Shown: positions 42,701-55,655 of the stretch, piece after piece
Layout of the letters: each line of letters opens with the position of its first letter
Numbering within the stretch: the stretch's first letter is position 1
The notes under the pieces: model-generated
Told to the model about the DNA's origin: nothing
Database searches by the model: none
The model's input: only the letters and a program-made list of their open reading frames with translations
Assembly (NCBI RefSeq): GCF_024679095.1
Contig: NW_026111831.1
Coordinates: 1,717,786-1,781,785 of the forward strand
Origin: Eriocheir sinensis
Lineage: Eukaryota > Arthropoda > Malacostraca > Decapoda > Varunidae
DNA: 64,000 bases
Direction of reading: 5' to 3'
Program-made: the position numbers and the translations under genes

Positions 42701-44692
42701 AATAAACATAAAATAAGGTAAATTTGTAATGAAATATATGAAAAAATACACATAAAATAATATAAATTTGTATGAAAATATATATACAAATACACATTAA
42801 ATAACATGAATTTGTATGAAATTTGTATCAAAATATATACTTATACACACAATAAAATAAATTTTTTTATGAAAATGTATATACAAAATACACATAAAAT
42901 AATTTAAATACGTAGAAAAATATATATACAAAAAACACCTAAAATAAAGTAAATATGTATGAAAATATATAAACAAATACACATAAAATAATGTAAATTT
43001 GGATAAAAAATATATACAAAATGAACATTAAATAATGTAAATATGTATAAAAAAAATATATACAAAAAACACATAGAATAATGTTAAATCGAATCAAAAT
43101 AAATAATGACTATATCAATAAAATAATGTAAATCTGTATGAAAATAAAGATGGAAAATATCCATATAATAACGCATATTTGCATAAAAATATATATACAA
43201 AAATACATATAAAATAATTAAATTTGTATTAAAATAAATATACAAAATGTACGTACAATAAAGTAAATCTGTATTGAAATAGATATGCAAAATACACATC
43301 AATAATGTAAATTTTTATCAAAATATATATACGAATACTCATAAAATAGAGTAAATTTCTATGAAAATATACATACAAAATAGATATACAAAATACACAT
43401 ATAACTAGTTAAATTTGTATTTAAATACATGTACAAAAAACACATAAAATAATGTAGATTTGTATGAAATGAAAACAAATACATTTTATATAAAATATAT
43501 ATACAAAATACAGATAGAAAAATGTAAAATCATATCAAAATAAATACACAGAATATCAATAAAATAATGTAAATTTGTATGAAAATAAAGATGCAAAATA
43601 CCCATAAAATAAAGCATATTTTTATAAAAATACATATACAAAAATACACATAGATTAATCAAATTTGTATTAAAATTAATATACAAAATGCATATACAAT
43701 TTGGTAAATTTGTATTGAAAAAATATGCAAAATACACATAAAACAATGTAAATTTGTTTCAAAATATATATACGAATACACATAAAATAACGTAGATTTC
43801 TACAGAAATATATATACAAAATACACTTGAAATAATGTAAATACGTATAAAAATATATATACAAAATACATATTAAATAATATTCATTCGTGTCAAAATA
43901 AATAAACAAAATATCATGAAAAGAATGTGTATTTGTATGAAAATAGATATACAAAATACATATAAAACAACCTAAATTTGTTTAAAACTATATACAAAAA
44001 TACACAAAAATAATTTAAACTTGTATGAAAATAAATATACAAAAAACATATAAAATTAGATAAATTTGTATTGAAATACATATACAAAATACACATAAAA
44101 TAATGTAAATTTGAATGAAAATATATAAACATCTAGACTTAAAATAAAAAATAAAAAACACATTAAATAATGTAAATATGTATAAAAAAAATATATACAA
44201 AACAGAAATAAAATAATGTAAAATCGTACCAAATTAATACAGAAAATATTAATAAAATAATGTAAATTTGTATGAAAATTAAGATGCAAAATACCCAAAA
44301 AATAACGCATTTTTAAAAAAAAAATATATATACGAAAAAACATAAAATATTTGATTTTGTATTAAAATAAATAGATATACAAAATACACATAAAATAAGC
44401 TAAATTTGAATTGAAATATATATACAAAACACATAAAATAATGTAAATTTGTATCAAAATACCTATACAAATACACATATAATAACGTAAATTTGCATAA
44501 AAATATATAAACAAAATACACATTAAATAATGTAAATACGTTTAAAAAAATGTAAAAAATACACAAATAATCATGTAACTCGTATCAAAATAAATAGCCA
44601 AATACCAATAAAATAATGTAAATTTCTATGAGAAAACATATACAAAATACACATAAATAACGCAAATATCAATAAAAATATATATAATATAA
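39704..44692 (-). repeat. Reverse-sense block 18
   Basis: Read in reverse from 44690 it is S1 (to about 42000), then the 20330-22900 type material (to about 40200), then extended-HOR monomers. It is the inverted partner of 17610-22900 and also of 55656-59900. The ~1035-bp tandem duplication at 20583-22640 is not repeated here, so the duplication is private to that copy. Confidence 0.87.
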
Positions 44693-44720
44693 TATATTTT
44701 TATACATATTTAAAATATTT
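44672..44720. other. Divergent inversion junction, family D1, copy 5
   Basis: CAAATATCAATAAAAATATA, a TATAATATAATATATTTT core and CATATTTAAAATATTTAATG, as in the copies near 16090 and 24906. Confidence 0.85.
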
Positions 44721-45197
44721 AATGTATTTTTTGTATATATATATTTTATCCAAATTTACGTGATTTTATATGTATTTGTTTATATATTTTCATACAAATT
44801 TACATTATTTTATGTGAGTTTTGTATAAGTATTTCAATACAAATTTGTCTAACTTTTTTCTAAATTATTTTTGTGTATTTTTGTATATATTTTTATACAA
44901 ATATTAGTTATCTTATTTGTTTTTTGTATATATATTTTCCTACAAATATACATTCTTTTATTGTAATTTTATGTATTTAATTTTTTACGAATTTACATTA
45001 TTTTATGTGTATTTTGTATATATATTTTTCTACGTATTTAAACTATTTTATGTGTATTTTATACATACATTTTCATGAAAATTTACGTTATTTTATTGTG
45101 TGTATTTGTATATATTTTAAAACAAATTTTATACAAATTCATATTATTTTATGTGTATTTTTATATATATTTTCATACAAATTTATGTTATTTTATA
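44693..45197 (+). repeat. Forward-sense segment 19
   Basis: About 500 bp, the short right arm of the D1 unit, matching 24907-25440. It is cut off at TTATTTTATAATAAAACAAT, where reverse-sense E monomers begin. The same convergent joint is seen inverted near 55118. Confidence 0.85.
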
Positions 45198-45728
45198 ATA
45201 AAACAATGTAAATTTGTATGAAAATAAAGATGCAAAATACCCATTAAATAACGCATTTTTTTTTTAAATATATATACCAAAATACATATGAAAAAATTAA
45301 TTTGTATTAAAATAAATATACAAAATACACATACAATAAGGTAAATCTGTATTGAAATAGATATGCAAAATACATATAAAACAATGTAAATTTGTTTCAA
45401 AATATGTATACGAACACACATAAAATAACGTAGATTTGTATAAAAAAATATATACAAAATGAACATAAAATGAAGTAAATACGTATAAGAAAATGTATAC
45501 AAAATACACATAAAATAATGTAAATTCGTATCAAAATAAATAAACAAAATACCAATAAAAGAATGTGTATTTGTATAAATATAAATATACAAAATACACA
45601 TAAAATAACGTAAATTTGTATAAAACTATACAAAAATACACAGAAGTAATTAAATTCGTATGAAAATAGATATACAAAATACAGATAAAATAAGCTAAAT
45701 TTGAATTGAAATGTATATACAAAACACA
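45198..45728 (-). repeat. Reverse-sense segment 20
   Basis: About 530 bp holding reverse-sense E, D, C, B, A, P, O, N, M and L monomers, then an extended-HOR piece ending GAATTGAAATGTATATAC. It matches the inverted orientation of 54583-55118, including both end joints. Confidence 0.85.
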
Positions 45729-46314
45729 ATATTTTATGTGTATATTTGTATTTAGGATATTTTATGTGTATTTTGTATATATATTTTCATCCAAAATTAC
45801 ATTATTTTATTGGTATTTTCTTAATTTAATTCGATACGAATTTAGATTATTTCATAGGTATTTTCTATACATATTTTTATACTAATTTACATTATCTAAT
45901 GTGTGTTTTGTATATATATTTTTATGCAAATTTATTTTATGTTAATTTTTGTACATATATTTTTATAGAAATTTCCGTTATTTTATGTATATAGTTTTAT
46001 ATAAATTTACGTTATTTTATGTGTATTTTGTATATTTATATTTATACAAATACACATTCTTTTATTGGTATATTGTTTATTTACATTTATACGTATTTAC
46101 TTAATGTTATGTGTATTTTGTACATGTATTTTTATAGAAATTACGTTATTTTATGTGTATTCGTATATATTTTGAAACAAATTTACATTATTTTATATGT
46201 ATTTTGCATATCTATTTCAATACAAATTTACCTTATTGTATGTGCATTTTGTATATTTATTTTAATACAAATTGAAATATTTTATGTGTATTTTGGTATC
46301 AATAATTTTATAAA
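45729..46314 (+). repeat. Forward-sense segment 21
   Basis: About 585 bp matching the end of S1 (compare 6740-7190 and 57730-58330), beginning ATATTTTATGTGTATATTTG and ending in a D monomer (TTGGTATCAATAATTTTATA). One OP-type monomer pair is missing near 46090, where TTTATACGTATTTAC is joined early compared with S1. Confidence 0.83.
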
Positions 46315-47141
46315 AAAAACGTAAATTTGTATAAAAAAATATGTACAAAACACAAATAGAATAATGTAAAATCGTATCAAAATAAATACACAGAATATTA
46401 ATAAAATAATGTAAATTTGTATGAAAATAAAGAAGCAAAATACCCATAAAATAACGCATTTTTTTATATTTATAAAAATATATATAGCAAAATATATAAA
46501 AAAATTAAATTTGTATTAAAATAAATATACAAAAAACACATACAATAAGGTAAATTTGTATTGAAATAGATATGCAAAATACATATAAAACAATGTAAAT
46601 TTGTTTCAAAATATACATACGAATATACATAAAATAACGTAGATTTCTATAAAAATATATATACAAAATACACATAAAATGAAGTAAATACGTATAAAAA
46701 AATGTATACAAAATACACATAAAATAATGTAAATTCGTGTCAAAATAAATAAACAAAATACCAATAAAAGAATGTGTATTTGTATGAATATAAATATACA
46801 AAATACACATAAAATAACGTTAATTTATATAAAACTATATACAAAAATACACATAAGTAATTAGATTTGTATGAAAATATATACAAAATACACACGATAT
46901 AAGCTAAATTTGAATTGAAATATATATACAAAATACATGAAATAAATTAAATTTGTATCAAAATATTTATACAAATACACATATAATAACGTAAATTTGT
47001 ATGAAAATATATAAACAAAATACACATTAAATAATGTAAATACGTATAAAAAAATATGTACAAAATACACATATAATCATGTAATTCGTATCAAAATAAA
47101 TAAACAAAATACCAATAAAATAATATAAATTTGTATGAGTA
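46315..47141 (-). repeat. Reverse-sense segment 22
   Basis: About 830 bp with reverse-sense G, F, E, D, C, B, A, P, O, N, M and the LAYF-type extended monomers, related to reverse of 2760-3320 and to 9050-9400. It ends at GAGTAAACGTGTAT. The word ACACGTTTACTCATAC, the reverse of this end, occurs at 2733 within a forward run. Confidence 0.83.
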
Positions 47142-47245
47142 AACGTGTATATTGCATATTTTTTCAATACAAATTTACCTTATTATATACGCATTTTGTA
47201 TATTAATTTTAATACAAATTTAATTATTCGATGTGTATTTTTGTA

Positions 47246-47377
47246 AAATAATGTAAATTTGTATGAAAATAAAGATGCAAAATACCCAAAAAATAAAGCA
47301 TATGTTTATAAAAATAAAAATATGCTTTATTTTTTGGGTATTTTGCATCTTTATTTTCATACAAATTTACATTATTT
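47246..47377. repeat. Perfect inverted repeat, 58-bp arms, 16-bp spacer
   Basis: The left arm 47246-47303 starts AAATAATGTAAATTTG and ends AAAGCATAT. The right arm 47320-47377 starts ATATGCTTT and ends ACATTATTT. I paired the arms base by base and found no mismatch. The spacer 47304-47319 is GTTTATAAAAATAAAA. Symmetry stops outside the arms. Neighbouring monomer copies typically differ by several bases per monomer, so exact identity of the arms implies a recent foldback event or an assembly or sequencing foldback. Confidence 0.93.
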
Positions 47378-47670
47378 AATGATATTCTGCTCATTCATTT
47401 TGATACGAATTGACATTATTCTATGTGTATTTTGCATATATTTTTCATACAAATTTACGTTATTTTATGTGTAAAAGTATGTACAAAATACACATATAAT
47501 CACGTAATTCGTATCAAAATAAAAATAAACAAAATACCAATAAAATAATATAAATTTGTATGAGTAAACGTGTATGTTGCATATTTTTTCAATACAAATT
47601 TACCTTATTATATACGCATTTTGTATATTAATTTTAAAACAAATTTAATTATTCGATGTGTATTTTTGTA

Positions 47671-47797
47671 AAATAATGTAAATTTGTATGAAAATAAAGA
47701 TGCAAAATACCCAAAAAACAAAGCATATGTTTATAAAAATAAACATATGCTTTATTTTTTGGGTATCTGCATCTTATTTTCATAAATTACATTATTT
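47671..47797. repeat. Second foldback, longer inner stem, imperfect right arm
   Basis: The homologue of the foldback at 47246. The left arm is 47671-47733 and the right arm 47740-47797, with a 6-base loop (TAAAAA). The inner stem is extended because GCATATGTTTA pairs with TAAACATATGC. The right arm lacks several bases compared with the first copy (TATCTGCATCTTATTTTCAT and ATAAATTACATT), so pairing is interrupted toward the base. Confidence 0.88.
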
Positions 47798-47984
47798 AAT
47801 GATATTCTGCTCATTCATTTTGATACGAATTGACATTATTCTATGTGTATTTTGTATATATTTTTTCATACAAATTTACGTTATTTTATGTGTAAAAATA
47901 TGTACAAAATACACATATAATCATGTAATTCGTATCAAAATAAATAAACAAAATACCAATAAAATAATATAAATTTGTATGAGT

Positions 47985-50268
47985 AAACGTGTATGTTGCA
48001 TATTTTTTCAATACAAATTTACCTTATTATATATGCATTTTGTATATTAATTTTAATACAAATTTAATTATTCGATGTGTATTTTTGTATCTGTATTTTT
48101 ATAAACATATGCTTTATTTTTTGGGTATTTTGCATCTTTATTTTCATACAAATTTACATTATTTTATTGATATTCTGCTCATTCATTTTCATACGAATTG
48201 ACATTATTCTATGTGTATTTTGTATATATTTTTCATACAAATTTACGTTATTTTATGTGTATTTGTTTATATATTTTGACACAAATTTACAATATTTTAT
48301 GGGTATTTTGTATATACATTTCAAAAGAAATGTACCTAGTTTTATGTGTATTTTGTATATCTATTTTCATACAAACTCAAATTGTTTCTATGTATTTTTG
48401 TATATATTTTAATACAAATTTTAGTTATGTTATTTGTATTTTGTAAATTTATTTTCATTCAAATATATATTATTTTATTGGTGTTTTGTTGATTTATATT
48501 GATACGAATTTACATTATTTTATATGTACTTTGTATATATATATTTATACGCTTTTACATTATTTAATATTTATTTTGAATATATATTTTTATACAAATT
48601 CATGGTATTTTATGTGTATTTGTATATATATTTTCAAATAAATTTACAATATTTTATGTGTGTTTTGTACATATATTTTATTACAAATATACCTTATTTT
48701 ATGTTTATTTTGTATGTGTATTTTGTATATTTATATTTATCCAAATACACATTCTTTTATTGGTATTTTGTTTATTTATTTTAATTCGAGTTTACATTAT
48801 TTTATGTGTATTTTGTATACATTTTTTTATACGTATTTACTTAATTTTATGTGTATTTTGTATATATATTTTTATAGAAATCTACGTTTTTTTATTTGTA
48901 TTCGTATATATATTTTGAAACAAATTTACATTGTTTTATATGTATTTTTGAATATCTCTTTCAATACAAATTTACCTTATTGTATGTGCATTTTGTGTAT
49001 TTATTTCAATACAAAATTAAATATTTTATGTGTATTTTGGTAAATATATTTTTATAAAAAATGCGATAATTTTTGGGAATTTTGCGTCTTTATTTTCATA
49101 CAAATTTACATTATTTTATTGATATTCTGTGTATTTATTTTGATACGATTTTACATTATTCTATTTGTTTTTTGTATATATATTTTTTATACACATTTAC
49201 ATTATTTAATGTGTATCTAGCATATATATTTTATACAAATTTACGTTATTTTAAGTGTATTTGTTTATATATTTTCAATCAAATTTACATTATATGATGT
49301 GTATTTTGTATATGTATTTCAATACAAATTTACCTAATTTTATGTGTATTTTGTATATTTCTTTTCAAACAAATTTAAATTATTTTTGTGTATTATTGTA
49401 TATAGTTTTATACAAATTTAGGTTATTTTATGTACGCATTTACATTATTTAGTGTTTGTTTTGTATATATATTTTTTTGCAAATTTACTTTATTTTATGT
49501 GCATTTTTGTACATATATTTTTATAGAAAATTGCGTTATTTGTATATGTTTTCTCATACAAATTTACATTATTTTATTGCTATTTTGTTTATTTATTTTG
49601 ATACGAATTACATGATTATATGTGTATTTTGTACATATTTTTTATACGTATTTACATTACTTAATGTGTATTTTGTTTATATATTTTTAAACAAATCTAC
49701 GTTATTATATGTATTTGTATAAATATTTTGATACAGATTTAAATTATTTTATGTATTTTGTATGTACATTTCAATTCAAATTTAGCTTTTTTTAGCTGTA
49801 TTTTGTATATATATTTTCATACAAATTTAATTACTTCTGTGTATTTTTGTATATAGTTTTATACAAATTTACGATATTTTATGTGTATTTTGTATATTTA
49901 TATTTTTACAAATACACATTCTTTTACTGGTATTTTGTTTATTTATTTTGATACGATTTTTATGTATTTTTTGTATTCATTTTTTTATACGTATTTACTT
50001 CATTTTATGTGTATTTTGTATATATTTTTATAGAAATCTACGTTATTTTATGTGTATTCGTATATATATTTTGAAACAAATTTACATTGTTTTATATGTA
50101 TTTTGCATATCTATTTCAATACAAATTTGCAAATTTACTTTATTTTATGTGCATTTTTGTACACATTTTTTTTGAGATTTGCGTTATTTTATGTGTATTT
50201 GTATACGTTTTCTCATACAAATTTACATTTTTTTATTGCTATTTTGTTTATTTATTTTGATACAAATG
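47985..50268 (+). repeat. Forward-sense block 24, left member of the 12.6-kb-spaced direct repeat
   Basis: Forward series from B/C through E-J variants (compare 2000-2745), then P, A to L (49000-49430), then the extended-HOR branch (49430-49930), then P-A-B. Near 50128 a B monomer is cut (CAAATTTGCAAATTTAC) into an extended-branch monomer that leads to the C1 joint. This whole stretch is repeated at 60720-62909, including the cut at the homologous point (about 62770). Confidence 0.87.
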
Positions 50269-50290
50269 AAAATAGATATACAAAATATAC
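50250..50290. other. Convergent inversion junction, family C1, copy 3
   Basis: TTTTGATACAAAT to GAAAATAGATATACAAA. It differs from copy 1 by CAAAT for CGAAT and is identical at this point to copy 4 at 62909. Confidence 0.85.
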
Positions 50291-52003
50291 ATAAAATAAA
50301 CTAAATTTGTATTGAAATATATATACAAAATACATAAAATAATGTAAATTTGCATCAAAATATTTTAACAGATGCGCATAAAATAACGTAAATTTGTTTT
50401 AAAATATACAAAATACACATTAAATAATGTAAATATGTGTAACAAAATATATACAAAACACAAATAGAATAATGTAAAATCGTATCAAAATAAATACACA
50501 GAATATTAATAAAACAATGTAAATTTGTATGAAAATAAAGATGCAAAATACCCATTAAATAACGTATTTTTAAAAAAAATATATACAAAATACACATGAA
50601 AAATTAATTTGTATTAAAATAATTATAAAAAATACACATTCAATAAGGTAAATCTGTATTGAAATAGATATGCAAAATACATATAAAACAATGTAAATTT
50701 GTTTTAAATATATATACGAATACACATAAAATAACGTAGATTTGTATAAAAAAATATACAAAATACATAAAATGAAGTAAATACGTATAAGAAAATGTAT
50801 ACAAAATACACATAAAAAATGTAAATTCATATCAAAATAAATAAACAAAATACCAATAAAAATGTGTATTTGTATAAATATAAATATACAAAATACACAT
50901 AAATAACGTAAATTTGTATAAAACTATATACAAAAATACACAGAAGTAATTAAATTCGTATGAAAATAGATATACAAAATACAGATAAAATAAGCTAAAT
51001 TTGAATTGAAATGTATATACAAAATACATAAAATAATGTAGATTTGTATCAAAATATTTATAAAAATACCCATAAAATAACGCATTTTTTTTATTTATAA
51101 AAAAATATATATAAAAATACATATCAAAATTAAATTTGTATTAAAATAAATATACTAAAAACACATACAATAAGGTAAATTTGTATTGAAATAGATATGC
51201 AAAATACATATAAAACAATGTAAATTTGTTTCAAAATATATATACGAATACACATAAAATAACGTAGATTTGTATAAAAATACATATACAAAATACACAT
51301 AAAATGAAGTAAATACGTATAAAAAAATGTATACAAAATACACATAAAATAATGTAAATTCGTATCAAAATAAATGTACAAAATACCAATAAAAGAATGT
51401 GTATTTGTATAAATATAAATATACAAAATACACATAAAATAACGTAAATTTATATAAAACTATATACAAAAATACACAGAAGTATTTTAATTTGTATGAA
51501 AATAGATATACAAAATAAGGTAAATTCGTTTCAAATTAAATAAACAAAATTCAGATAAAAGAACGTATATTTGTAGAAAAAATAAATATACAAAATACAC
51601 ATTAAATAACGAAAATTTGTATGAAAATATATAAAAAAATAAACAAAAATAATGTAAATATGTATAAAAAAATATATACAAAACACAAATAGAATAATGT
51701 AAAATCGTATGAAAATAAATACACAGAATATTAATAAAATAATGTAAATTTGTATGCGAATGAATACAAGATGCAAAAAATACCCATTTTTATACAACGT
51801 GCATATTTTTACAAAAATACATAAGATAATTAAATTGTGATTAGAAATAAATATACAAAATGTAACACAATATATGTAGTAAATTTGTATTGAAATAGAT
51901 ATGCAAATATACATAAAACAATGTAAATTTGTTTTAAGATATATATACGTAATACCCATAAATAGAGTAAATTTCTATGAAAATATATATTCAAAACACA
52001 AAT

Positions 52004-52162
52004 AAATATATATGTATATATATATAGAAATATATATATCAATATATATATATTTGTATATATATATGTATATGTATAAAAATACAAATAAACAAACTAC
52101 GATATATATATGAAGATACACATATAAATATATATAAATATATAAATATATATATACAATAA
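52004..52162. repeat. TA-rich expansion inside reverse-sense monomers
   Basis: Several TA tracts of 8-14 bases separated by G, C or AAA, standing where the related sequence near 37190-37320 has ordinary monomers with AAGTATAAAAATATAC and ACGATAAAAG. Fragments such as CAAACTACGATATATA still align with that copy. Confidence 0.8.
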
Positions 52163-52678
52163 ACAAATAATAATGTGAGAATCGTATCAAATAAATAGCA
52201 CCGAATATTAATAGTAAAATAATGTAAATTTGTATGAAAATAAAGATGCAAAATCACATCAATCAAATAGCGCTATTTCTGTATAAAAAGTATATAATAA
52301 AACCAAATAGAATAATGTAAAATTGATTCAAAATAAATACACCTGAATATAAATATTAAAATAATGTAATTTGACATGAAAATAATAGAGATGTAAAATT
52401 CCACATAAGGCAAAATAAAGATATTTTTGAAATATATATACTTAAAATACACATATAATAATTAAATTTGCATTAAAATTAATATACAAAGATGTATATA
52501 CAATAAGGTAAATTTATATTGAAAGAGATATGCTAAAATACATATAAACAGTGTCAATTTATTTCCAAAATGTATATAATGAATACTAATAAAAAGAACG
52601 TAGATTTCTATAGAAAATACTTCTTATACTAAAATACACATCAAATGATGTAAAACACGCATAAATGTTTACAAAAAA

Positions 52679-52681
<3 letters not shown>

Positions 52682-52728
<47 letters not shown>

Positions 52729-52786
52729 TGATATATATATATATATACCTTATATATAACGTATATATATATATATATATATATAT
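52682..52786. repeat. Compound TA microsatellite
   Basis: TA runs at 52682-52725, 52731-52747 and 52762-52786, separated by GAATG and by a CCTTATATATAACG stretch. The flanks are reverse-sense monomers (CACGCATAAATGTTTAC on the left, GCAAATAATACATTAAATAA on the right). It corresponds to the 17-base TA tract at 38050-38066. Confidence 0.92.
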
Positions 52787-53768
52787 GCAAATAATACATT
52801 AAATAAATGTAAATGTATAAAAAATATACAAACAAATAGAATAATGTAAAATCATGTCCGATAAATACAAAGATCAATGAAAGAATGTGTATTTGTATGA
52901 AAATAAAAGATACAAATATACACATAAAATCACCTAAATTTTTTATAGAAATTATCCCATACCAAAATACACAAAATAATTTTAAATTTGTATATAAATA
53001 AATAGCATACAAATATATACAGTATAAATTAGGTAAATTTGTATTGGAAAGTGACATTCAAAATACACATAAAACAATGTAAATTTGAATGAAAATATAT
53101 AAACAAATACACATTAAAATAACGTAAATTTGTATAAGAAATATATATAAGAAATTATGTAAATACGTGTAAATATATACAGATACACATTCAAATAATG
53201 TAAATATTAATGTAAAGAAATGTATAAAACACAAAATAGAATAATATAAAATCGTATCAAAATAAATACAGGAATATTAATAAATATTGTAAATTTGTAT
53301 GAAAATAAAAGATACAAAATACCCATAAATACCGCATTTTTTATAAAAATATTTATACCACACACACATAAAAGTATTGAATTTGTATTAAAATAAATAC
53401 AAGAATGCACATACAATAAAGAAAAATTTGTATTAGGAAATAGATATGCAAAATACATATAAAACCATGTAAATTTTTTAAAAATATATATACTGAATAC
53501 ACATAAATTACGGAAGATTTCTTTAAAATAAATATACAAAATACATAAAATGAAAGTAAATACGTATAAAAAAGGTAATGCAATACACATAAAATAATGT
53601 AAACTCTGTATGAAATAACAAACAAAAATACGTAATAAAAGAATGTGTATTGTATATATATATATATATAAATTCTCATAAACACAATAAATAACGTTAA
53701 TTTATATAAATTCAGGTGCAAAACACAGAAGTTATATTAATTGATAGTAATATACATACAAAATACAT

Positions 53769-53955
53769 GTGTTATATTTGCATATTTATATTTCACATAT
53801 TGAAATTTATTTACTTCATTTGCTTATTTTTATTATATATATTTCATACAAATTTTCGTTATTTAAATGTATTGTGTATTTATTTAATTTTTTACAAATA
53901 TAATGTCTCTTTTATCTGAATTTTGTTTATTTAATTTGATATGAATTTTCTTAAA
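53769..53955 (+). repeat. Short forward-sense segment after D2 copy 3
   Basis: About 190 bp matching 38284-38470 with numerous indels: CAAATTTTCGTTATTTAAATG, then ATCTGAATTTTGTTTATTTA. The D2 joint at 53768 reads ACAAAATACATGTGTTATAT. The segment ends where TTTTCTTAAAATATTTC turns into reverse-sense C monomers. Confidence 0.75.
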
Positions 53956-54583
53956 ATATTTCAATTTGTATTAAAATAAATATACAAATACTTTATACAA
54001 TAAAAGGTAAAATTTCCTATAGAAATAGACCTGCAAAATACATATAAAATAGCATATAGTTTCAATATATATACGAATGCATATAAAATAACGTAATTTC
54101 TGTATAAAGTTACATATACAAAATACATAACATATTTAGTAAATACGTACAAAAATTTTATACTAAATTACATAATATAATGATATAAATTCGTATAAAT
54201 GTAAATAAACAATATACCAATAAAAGATTGTGTATTTGTATATGTATTTAAATATAAAAATGCATAAAAATAACATATTTTATGTGTATTCGTATATATA
54301 TTTTGAAATAACATAATTTACTATAAAATATATGTACAAAAATGAACATAAAATAAATTTGTATATAAAATATATATACAAAACACACATTCTAAAGATA
54401 ATTGTAAATGAGTTTTAAAATATATTTAGAGAAAATACCTGAAATTTAATCTAAATTTGATGTGTGTATTTTGTATATAAATTAAGAAAATACCAATAAA
54501 ATAATATAATTTTTGGAATGAAAATATATATAAAATACACATAAAATTTGATAAACTAATACAAATATGTTACACATAAAATT
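53956..54583 (-). repeat. Reverse-sense segment 27 with two tiny forward inserts
   Basis: Mainly reverse-sense, the inverted partner of 45729-46314 (S1 end). It is interrupted by a 40-base forward A-type monomer at about 54277-54316 (ATTTTATGTGTATTCGTATA) and a 27-base forward piece at 54456-54482 (GATGTGTGTATTTTG). No other copy of S1 has these inserts. Confidence 0.72.
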
Positions 54584-55118
54584 TATGTATTTTGTATATA
54601 CATTTTCAATTCAAATTTAGCTTATTTTATCTGTATTTTGGCATATCTATTTTCATAATGAATTTAATTACTTCTGTGTATTTTTTGTATATGTCTTTAT
54701 ACAAATTTATGTTATTTTTATGTGTATTTTGTATATTTATATTTATACAAATACACATTCTTTTATTGGTATTTTGTTTATTTATTTTGGATACGAATTA
54801 CATTATTTATGTGTATTTTGTATACATTTTCTATACATATTTACTTCATTTTTTTATATTTTGTATATATATTTTTATACAAATCTACGTTATTTTATGT
54901 ATTCTTTGTATATATTTTGAAACAAATTTGCATTGTTTTATATGTATTTTATATCTATTTCAATACAGATTTACATTCTATTGTATGTGTATTTTATATA
55001 TTTATTTTAATAAATTAATTTTTCATATGTATTTTGGTATCATATATCTTTATAAAAAATGCGTTATTTAATGGGTATTTTGCATCTTTATTTTCATACA
55101 AATTTACATTGTTTTTTT
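54584..55118 (+). repeat. Forward-sense segment 28
   Basis: About 535 bp, the inverted partner of 45198-45728, running from the extended-branch monomer (CATTTTCAATTCAAATTTAG) through L, M, N, O, P, A, B, C, D and E. Both end joints match those of the partner. Confidence 0.78.
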
Positions 55119-55655
55119 ATTATAAAATAATATAAATTTGTATGAAAATATATATACTAAATACACATAAAATAACATGAATTTGTATAAAATTTGTTTA
55201 AAATATATACAAATACACACAATAAAAATAACGTAAATTTTATGAAAATGTATATATAAAATACACATAAAATAGTTTAAATACTAGAAAATATATATAC
55301 AAAATACACATAAAATAATGTAAATTCGTAAAAATTAAATACAAAATTATAATAAAAAGAATGTATATTTGTAGGAATATATATATACAAAAAACAAATA
55401 AGATAACTAAAATTTGTATAAAATATATACAAAAATACACAAAATAATTTAAATTTGTTTGAAAATAAGATATGCAAAATACACATAAAATTAGGCAAAT
55501 TTGTATTGAAATATGCTATACAAAACTCACATAAAAATAATGTAAATTTGTATGAAAATATATAAACAAATACATACTAAATCACGTAAATTTTGGATAA
55601 AATATATATATACAAAATATACATTAAATATTTTAAATATGTATAAAAATATATT
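55119..55655 (-). repeat. Reverse-sense segment 29
   Basis: Inverted partner of 44693-45197 and of 24907-25440. It ends at D1 copy 6 (TATTATATTATATATATTTT, right flank TATTGATATTTACCCG in place of TATTGATATTTGCG). Confidence 0.78.

Larger units (their letters stand above)
47142..47984. repeat. Tandem ~420-bp unit (two copies plus start of a third) with foldback arms
   Basis: The word AAACGTGTAT occurs at 47141, 47566 and 47985, offsets 425 and 419 bp. Each of the first two units contains a forward B-C pair, a short reverse-sense E-D pair, then the forward D-E-F-G-H series, then a reverse-sense stub with GTACAAAATACACATATAAT. At the third start the foldback is absent and the series reads straight on as block 24. 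The unit has therefore been duplicated together with its internal inverted piece. Confidence 0.85.
50269..53768 (-). repeat. Reverse-sense block 25
   Basis: 50269-51360 is clean and nearly identical to 62910-64000. 51360-51756 carries reverse L and K monomers and a piece like 9490-9690. From about 51757 the pattern becomes irregular, with many 1-3-base indels, and follows 36990-38283 in the same sense, but with about one extra HOR (roughly 52800-53520) and expanded TA tracts. Confidence 0.82.

Noticed and set aside
47246..47377. Rho-independent terminator or MITE
   Set aside because: The stem is built of ordinary satellite monomers and is almost free of G/C. There are no target-site duplications or terminal inverted repeats of a known element.
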